This document shows, one piece after another, positions 7,334-10,099 of a stretch of DNA of 10,099 nt. This stretch comes from CAZTTG01 sp964615935 (GTDB taxonomy: Bacteria; Planctomycetota; UBA1135; GCA-002686595). How positions within the stretch are numbered: position 1 is the first letter of the stretch; each line of letters begins with the position of its first letter. Below the pieces are notes generated by a model. It did not search any database. It was given only the letters and a program-made list of their open reading frames with translations, and had not been told where the DNA came from. Position numbers and translations under genes: made by a program. The stretch spans positions 1-10,099 of the forward strand of contig CAZTTG010000147.1 in the NCBI GenBank assembly GCA_964615935.1, read 5' to 3'.

Positions 7334-8502
7334 CGGACCGCCTCCTCGATGGCCTTCAGGATGGTTTCGACTTCGTGAACAGCGCCGCCACTGTGGGGAA
7401 CCAGGACCGTCTTGCAGCGGCCGGAGACCACGCGCTCGACCTCCAGCGCCACCTGGCCGTAGTTCATCTCCGGCACGACGATGGCCTTCACCTTCTCCGA
7501 CAGCTCCCGGATGGGCTCCTCGGGGAAGGGCCAGACCACGATCAGCCGGATCCGTCCGACCTTGATGCCCTTCGCCCGGGCCATCTCGATGGCCCGCAGC
7601 GCGACCCTCGAGGTGATCCCGTAGGAGAGGACCACCACCTCGGCGTCGTCGAGGTCCTGGGACTCGAGGTGGCGGATCTTCTCCTCCTGGAGCCGGATCT
7701 TGTCGATGAGCCGGTGCACCAGCTGCTCCTGGCAGCCGGCGTTCATCGTCGGGTATCCCCGGTAGTCGTGGGTCAAACCGGTGACGTGGATGCGATATCC
7801 GTCGCCGACCTTGACCATTTCGGGGACCATGTCCTCGGTCGGCTCGAAGGGCAGGTACTCCTCGGGACTCTTCTTGGTCCAGCGGCGCTTGGCGACCTGG
7901 ATCTGGTCGGCCTGGGGGATGACCACCCGCTCGGTCATGTGCCCGACGCACTCGTCCATCATGAACATGACCGGCACGCGGTAGGTCTCGGCCAGGTTGA
8001 AGGCCTCGACCGTCAGGTCGAAGCACTCCTGGGGAGACTGCGGAGTGAGGGCGATGATCTCATAGTCGCCGTGAGAGCCCCAGCGGGCCTGCATCATGTC
8101 GCCCTGACCGGGCAGGGTGGGCAGGCCCGTCGAGGGGCCGCCCCGCTGCACGTCGACGAACACGCAGGGGCACTCGGTGATGGCCGCCAGGCCGATGTGC
8201 TCCATCATCAGGGAGAAGCCCGGCCCGGAGGTGACGGTCATGGCCTTCTTTCCGGCCCAGACGCCCCCCTGCAGGCAGATCGAGGAGGCGATCTCGTCCT
8301 CCATCTGGATGAACATGCCGCCGCCCACGATGGGGAAGCGCGCGGCGATGCGCTCGACCACCTCGGTGGAGGGGGTGATGGGGTAGCCGGCCACGAAGCG
8401 GCAGCCCGCGGCCAGCGCACCCTCGGTGCAGGCGTGGTCGCCGTCCAGGTAGTGGGCTCCCGTCAGCACGCCGGAGGGATCAGCGGTTTCGTATTCGATC
8501 AT
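7330..8502 (-). CDS. korA: 2-oxoacid:ferredoxin oxidoreductase, alpha subunit
   Basis: A 390-residue alpha subunit. The N-terminal pyrimidine-binding domain carries AGYPITPSTE (38-47), the hallmark of the KorA/VorA type, and MEDEIAS (67-73) with the Glu expected to activate thiamine diphosphate, then TSGPGFSLM (91-99) and the GGPSTGLPT loop (121-129). A C-terminal transketolase-like domain (about 287-390) includes VVLSYGITSR and RLIVVWPFPEEPI. Length matches stand-alone alpha chains. The start at 8502 lies in an ATGA overlap with the delta-gene stop (8499-8501), with AAGGA about 9 nt upstream. A longer reading from 8577 is rejected because it would run through the delta gene. This is the second KOR gene, and the order delta-alpha-beta-gamma is a known arrangement for 2-oxoglutarate and 2-ketoisovalerate ferredoxin oxidoreductases. 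Confidence 0.94.
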   Translation of the reverse strand: MIEYETADPSGVLTGAHYLDGDHACTEGALAAGCRFVAGYPITPSTEVVERIAARFPIVGGGMFIQMEDEIASSICLQGGVWAGKKAMTVTSGPGFSLMMEHIGLAAITECPCVFVDVQRGGPSTGLPTLPGQGDMMQARWGSHGDYEIIALTPQSPQECFDLTVEAFNLAETYRVPVMFMMDECVGHMTERVVIPQADQIQVAKRRWTKKSPEEYLPFEPTEDMVPEMVKVGDGYRIHVTGLTHDYRGYPTMNAGCQEQLVHRLIDKIRLQEEKIRHLESQDLDDAEVVVLSYGITSRVALRAIEMARAKGIKVGRIRLIVVWPFPEEPIRELSEKVKAIVVPEMNYGQVALEVERVVSGRCKTVLVPHSGGAVHEVETILKAIEEAVR

Positions 8503-8777
8503 GCCTCGCCGTCCTTCTTGTCGCGGCGGCCCAGCTTGACCGCGTAGATCGCGAAATCGGGGCAGTACATCCCGCACAGGTCGCAGCCCGTGCAGTAGTC
8601 GATGTCCTTCACCACCGGGGCGTGGTAGCCCTTCTTGTTGAAGCCATCATCGAACACGAGGACGTCGGTGGGGCAGAACTCGATGCAGAATCCACAGCCC
8701 TTGCAGTGCTCTGGCTCGACGTGAATGTCACAGATGAACTTGCTGATCTTTCGCTTCTTCGCCGAATCGGTGGCCAT
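8499..8777 (-). CDS. korD: 2-oxoacid:ferredoxin oxidoreductase, delta subunit (2x[4Fe-4S] ferredoxin)
   Basis: A 92-residue protein with two CxxCxxCxxxCP motifs: Cys25/28/31/35 followed by Pro36, and Cys62/65/68/72 followed by Pro73. This is the classical bacterial two-cluster ferredoxin pattern and should carry two [4Fe-4S] centres that take electrons from the alpha-beta core to free ferredoxin. The basic N-terminus (KKRK, 7-10) and the segment before the first motif, with an extra Cys16, are typical of delta subunits rather than free ferredoxin. The start has GGAGG 5 nt upstream (8783-8787). It opens the KOR block, 18 nt downstream of the acetyltransferase gene, and its TGA overlaps the alpha-gene ATG. 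Confidence 0.94.
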   Translation of the reverse strand: MATDSAKKRKISKFICDIHVEPEHCKGCGFCIEFCPTDVLVFDDGFNKKGYHAPVVKDIDYCTGCDLCGMYCPDFAIYAVKLGRRDKKDGEA

Positions 8778-8795
8778 TTCAGCCTCCCTGAGGGG

Positions 8796-9398
8796 TCAAG
8801 AATCGCCTCGCCAGTCGCTCTCCAGAAGGAGATCTTCCATGCGCTTCCACAACTCGGATACGTCTCGGACCAGGACCACGAGGTTCTGCCGGTTCCCCTT
8901 GATGTCCATGGCGAAGCCGCGCAGGACGGCTTCGATGCGGAAGCCCAGCTTCTGGAACACGGCGATGCCGGTGGGGGAATTCTCGAAGACCTGTGCCTGA
9001 AGCAGATCCGCCTTCTTCCCTTGCGCGAGCAGGACCAGCTCCTTGAGCAGCAGGATGCCGGCCCCCTTCCCCTGGTACTCGCGGGACACCACCAGGCGGA
9101 TCTCCGCCAGGTGGCTGCTCCATCCGCGAGGCGTGTGCTTGATGGTCCCGTCGGCGATGATCCGCTCGCCGTCGAGCATCAGGATCGGCAGGACCTTGTC
9201 GTAGTTCAGCTTGCTCGCCCACCCCTCGAGCACCTCGCGGTCCGCGACGTCGTCCTTGAGGTGCATGCGGTCCTCTTCGGGGACGTCATCGATGAAGAAC
9301 CGGTGCAGGGCGTCCAGGTCTTCGATGACCATCGGGCGCATGATCGCCGATGAGCCATCCTTGAGCTTCACGGTCTTGGGGTAGTCGGAGAGTTCCAT
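8796..9398 (-). CDS. GNAT-family N-acetyltransferase heading the KOR operon
   Basis: A 200-residue acetyltransferase of the GNAT fold. The acetyl-CoA loop is seen at EIRLVVSREYQGKGAG (99-114), with the Q-x-x-G-x-G core at 109-114. Motif B follows at QVFENSPTGIAVFQKLGF (136-153), then VLRGFAMDIKGN (158-169) and a charged C-terminal helix. It should transfer an acetyl group from acetyl-CoA to an amine; the substrate (small molecule, protein lysine or N-terminus) cannot be told. The start at 9398 has AAGGAG (9407-9412) 8 nt upstream. The earlier in-frame ATG at 9551 adds 51 low-complexity residues with no binding site and is rejected. It is the promoter-proximal gene of the operon, 18 nt before the ferredoxin subunit gene, so it is very likely co-transcribed with the oxidoreductase. 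Confidence 0.9.
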   Translation of the reverse strand: MELSDYPKTVKLKDGSSAIMRPMVIEDLDALHRFFIDDVPEEDRMHLKDDVADREVLEGWASKLNYDKVLPILMLDGERIIADGTIKHTPRGWSSHLAEIRLVVSREYQGKGAGILLLKELVLLAQGKKADLLQAQVFENSPTGIAVFQKLGFRIEAVLRGFAMDIKGNRQNLVVLVRDVSELWKRMEDLLLESDWRGDS

Positions 9399-9489
9399 GG
9401 CAATGGCTCCTTCTTCGGGACGAGAAGCCTCGACGGACCCTCGGCGTCTTCCACACACCGAGGTCGCCGGGCCCTCTGCGAGGCCAAGG

Positions 9490-9518
9490 ATTCTATCGGC
9501 GGGCCCCCGGCCTTGCCA
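9490..9518 (-). promoter_or_regulatory. Candidate sigma70-type promoter for the GNAT-KOR operon
   Basis: On the minus strand TAGAAT (9495-9490, five of six matches to TATAAT) is preceded by TGGCAA (9518-9513, three of six to TTGACA) with a 17-nt spacer. It would give a leader of roughly 85 nt before the acetyltransferase ATG. The -10 is one of few AT-richer spots in this stretch, but the -35 is weak. Confidence 0.3.
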
Positions 9519-9579
9519 GTAGCAGAGCCCTTTGGAGGAGCCTCGATCCACCCGCCGGCGGGCCCTCCGGGGGACGGCG

Positions 9580-9624
9580 CTCGGACCCCATCGAGCGCCT
9601 CACTCGGGCCCCATCGATCGCCTC
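9580..9624. repeat. Imperfect tandem repeat, 23-nt period
   Basis: Two copies of a 22-nt unit occur at 9580-9601 and 9603-9624, agreeing at 20 of 22 positions. The shared core is CCCCATCGA, then G or T, then CGCCTC. A degenerate third partial copy (CTCCCGGCCATCGA) lies at 9635-9648. The spacing and third partial copy suggest a small repeat array or protein-binding iteron rather than coding sequence. Confidence 0.5.
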
Positions 9625-9651
9625 GATGGGTCGACTCCCGGCCATCGACCC
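9610..9651. repeat. Two overlapping, mutually exclusive hairpins
   Basis: CCCATCGA (9610-9617) pairs exactly with TCGATGGG (9623-9630) around a 5-nt loop. GGGTCGA (9628-9634) pairs exactly with TCGACCC (9645-9651) around a 10-nt loop. The arms share bases 9628-9630, so the stems compete if both are full length. An outer pairing CTCGGG/CCCGAG (9603-9608, 9649-9654) could enclose both. Confidence 0.45.
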
Positions 9652-9783
9652 GAGAGGGCGCGAGCTCGCACCTCGAGGCTCGCGGGCTTCGGCGATGGGA
9701 GGGCCCTTCCGAGCGCGGCTCGCCTCGACTCCGGGGCGCCGGCCGGAGACTGGAAGAGGAAGCTCGCGAGGTGAGCGTCGGCG

Positions 9784-9810
9784 CCGCGCGGTTCCTTTGG
9801 GACCGCGCGG
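9784..9810. repeat. Strong 12-bp hairpin
   Basis: CCGCGCGGT (9784-9792) and ACCGCGCGG (9802-9810) are perfect reverse complements. The stem extends inward by a T-G wobble and two C-G pairs to leave a TTT loop, giving 12 pairs in 27 nt. On the plus strand it is followed by TCTGT and on the minus strand by no T-run. It is the strongest stem in the right end; a terminator for a gene outside the window or a structured RNA element are both possible. Confidence 0.5.
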
Positions 9811-10099
9811 TCTGTCGAGCGGCCGGGCGCCGGCCAGGGCCCGGGCACCGGACGACCGCGGCTGGATGGGAGCGATCGCTCGAGCCGGGCCCGCCGGCCC
9901 TCCGCCCGAGGGCTGCCGGACCGGCGCCCCCCCGGCGAGGCCCCCGCCCTCCGGCCGATCGCGATCCGCCGGCCGCCGGGGCTCGGGCCGCCTTCGGCCG
10001 ACCCTCTCCGGGAGGGCGGGCCGCGGCGAGTTCCCCGGCCCCCGTGGCTCGTCCATCCCCGGGCGGAGGCGCCGCCGGCGGAGCAGGCGCGCCGACGAG

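Larger units (their letters stand above)
9399..10099. other. Non-coding, GC-rich, structure-rich right end
   Basis: I find no defensible gene here. The open frames (for example 9493-10056 minus) translate to Arg/Pro/Gly/Ala-rich low-complexity sequence with no recognisable motif. About 9399-9520 is the leader and putative promoter of the GNAT-KOR operon. In it, AAGGAG at 9407-9412 fixes the acetyltransferase start, and an inverted repeat CCTCGG/CCGAGG (9439-9444, 9458-9463) may form a leader stem. From about 9540 onward the DNA is dense in palindromes and short repeats (listed separately), including GATCGCGATC at 9957-9966. It may be an untranslated or intergenic region, or contain a fragment of a gene running off the window that I cannot recognise. 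Confidence 0.5.

Noticed and set aside
7375..8547. 390-aa plus-strand open frame opposite korA
   Set aside because: It is the exact antisense of a gene with strong catalytic motifs; its length is explained by GC-rich codons avoiding stops on the complement.
8622..9353. 243-aa plus-strand open frame opposite korD and the GNAT gene
   Set aside because: It is antisense to two recognisable proteins and crosses their boundary without any motif of its own.
9580..9654. Possible CRISPR-like array
   Set aside because: The units are back to back with no spacers, only two good copies exist, and no cas genes are present.
9866..9966. GCGATCGC and GATCGCGATC palindromes resembling cyanobacterial HIP1 sites
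   Set aside because: Only isolated copies occur, in very GC-rich non-coding DNA, and the gene content does not point to a cyanobacterium. Chance is sufficient.
9493..10056. 187-aa minus-strand open frame in the right-end region
   Set aside because: It has low-complexity Arg/Pro/Gly/Ala composition, no motif and no binding site, and runs through the hairpins and tandem repeat.

Overview
The window is GC-rich (about 70% by eye) with strong G/C third-position bias, so most reading frames stay open for long stretches and many long ORFs are only shadows. It carries eight genes I consider real. All have close homologues in bacteria, and seven lie on the minus strand. The mix suggests a free-living, high-GC bacterium of a lineage such as Planctomycetota, Acidobacteriota, Myxococcota or a related candidate phylum. 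The pointers are a four-subunit ferredoxin-dependent 2-oxoacid oxidoreductase, an exported VIT/VWA protein and an exported CRTAC1-like repeat protein. The phylum cannot be settled from this sequence alone.

Layout, left to right. A large exported VIT/VWA protein (minus, 98-2566) is divergent from a ROK-family sugar kinase very like E. coli Mak (plus, 2803-3714), with a 236-bp shared upstream region. The kinase converges on an exported CRTAC1-type FG-GAP/UnbV protein (minus, 3972-5828). The 257-bp convergent gap holds two GC-rich hairpins, one of which is a plausible intrinsic terminator for the kinase.

The right half is one compact minus-strand operon: a GNAT acetyltransferase (8796-9398), then the delta (ferredoxin), alpha, beta and gamma subunits of a 2-oxoacid:ferredoxin oxidoreductase (8777 down to 5914). 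Spacings are 18 nt, a 4-nt ATGA overlap, a second 4-nt ATGA overlap, and 4 nt. The CRTAC1-like gene lies 85 nt downstream on the same strand and may be read through, but a perfect 8-bp inverted repeat sits in that gap. The four subunits together form a complete thiamine-diphosphate enzyme. It converts a 2-oxoacid (2-oxoglutarate is the favoured guess) plus CoA to the acyl-CoA while reducing ferredoxin, or runs in reverse for CO2 fixation.

The last 700 bases (9399-10099) contain no gene I can defend. They hold a candidate promoter and leader for the GNAT-KOR operon, then a very GC-rich stretch with an imperfect 23-nt tandem repeat, mutually exclusive hairpins and a strong 12-bp stem. I found no mobile element, CRISPR array, rRNA or tRNA. 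I do not see a clearly new multi-gene system. The points most worth a second look are the acetyltransferase leading the KOR operon and the structured non-coding right end.
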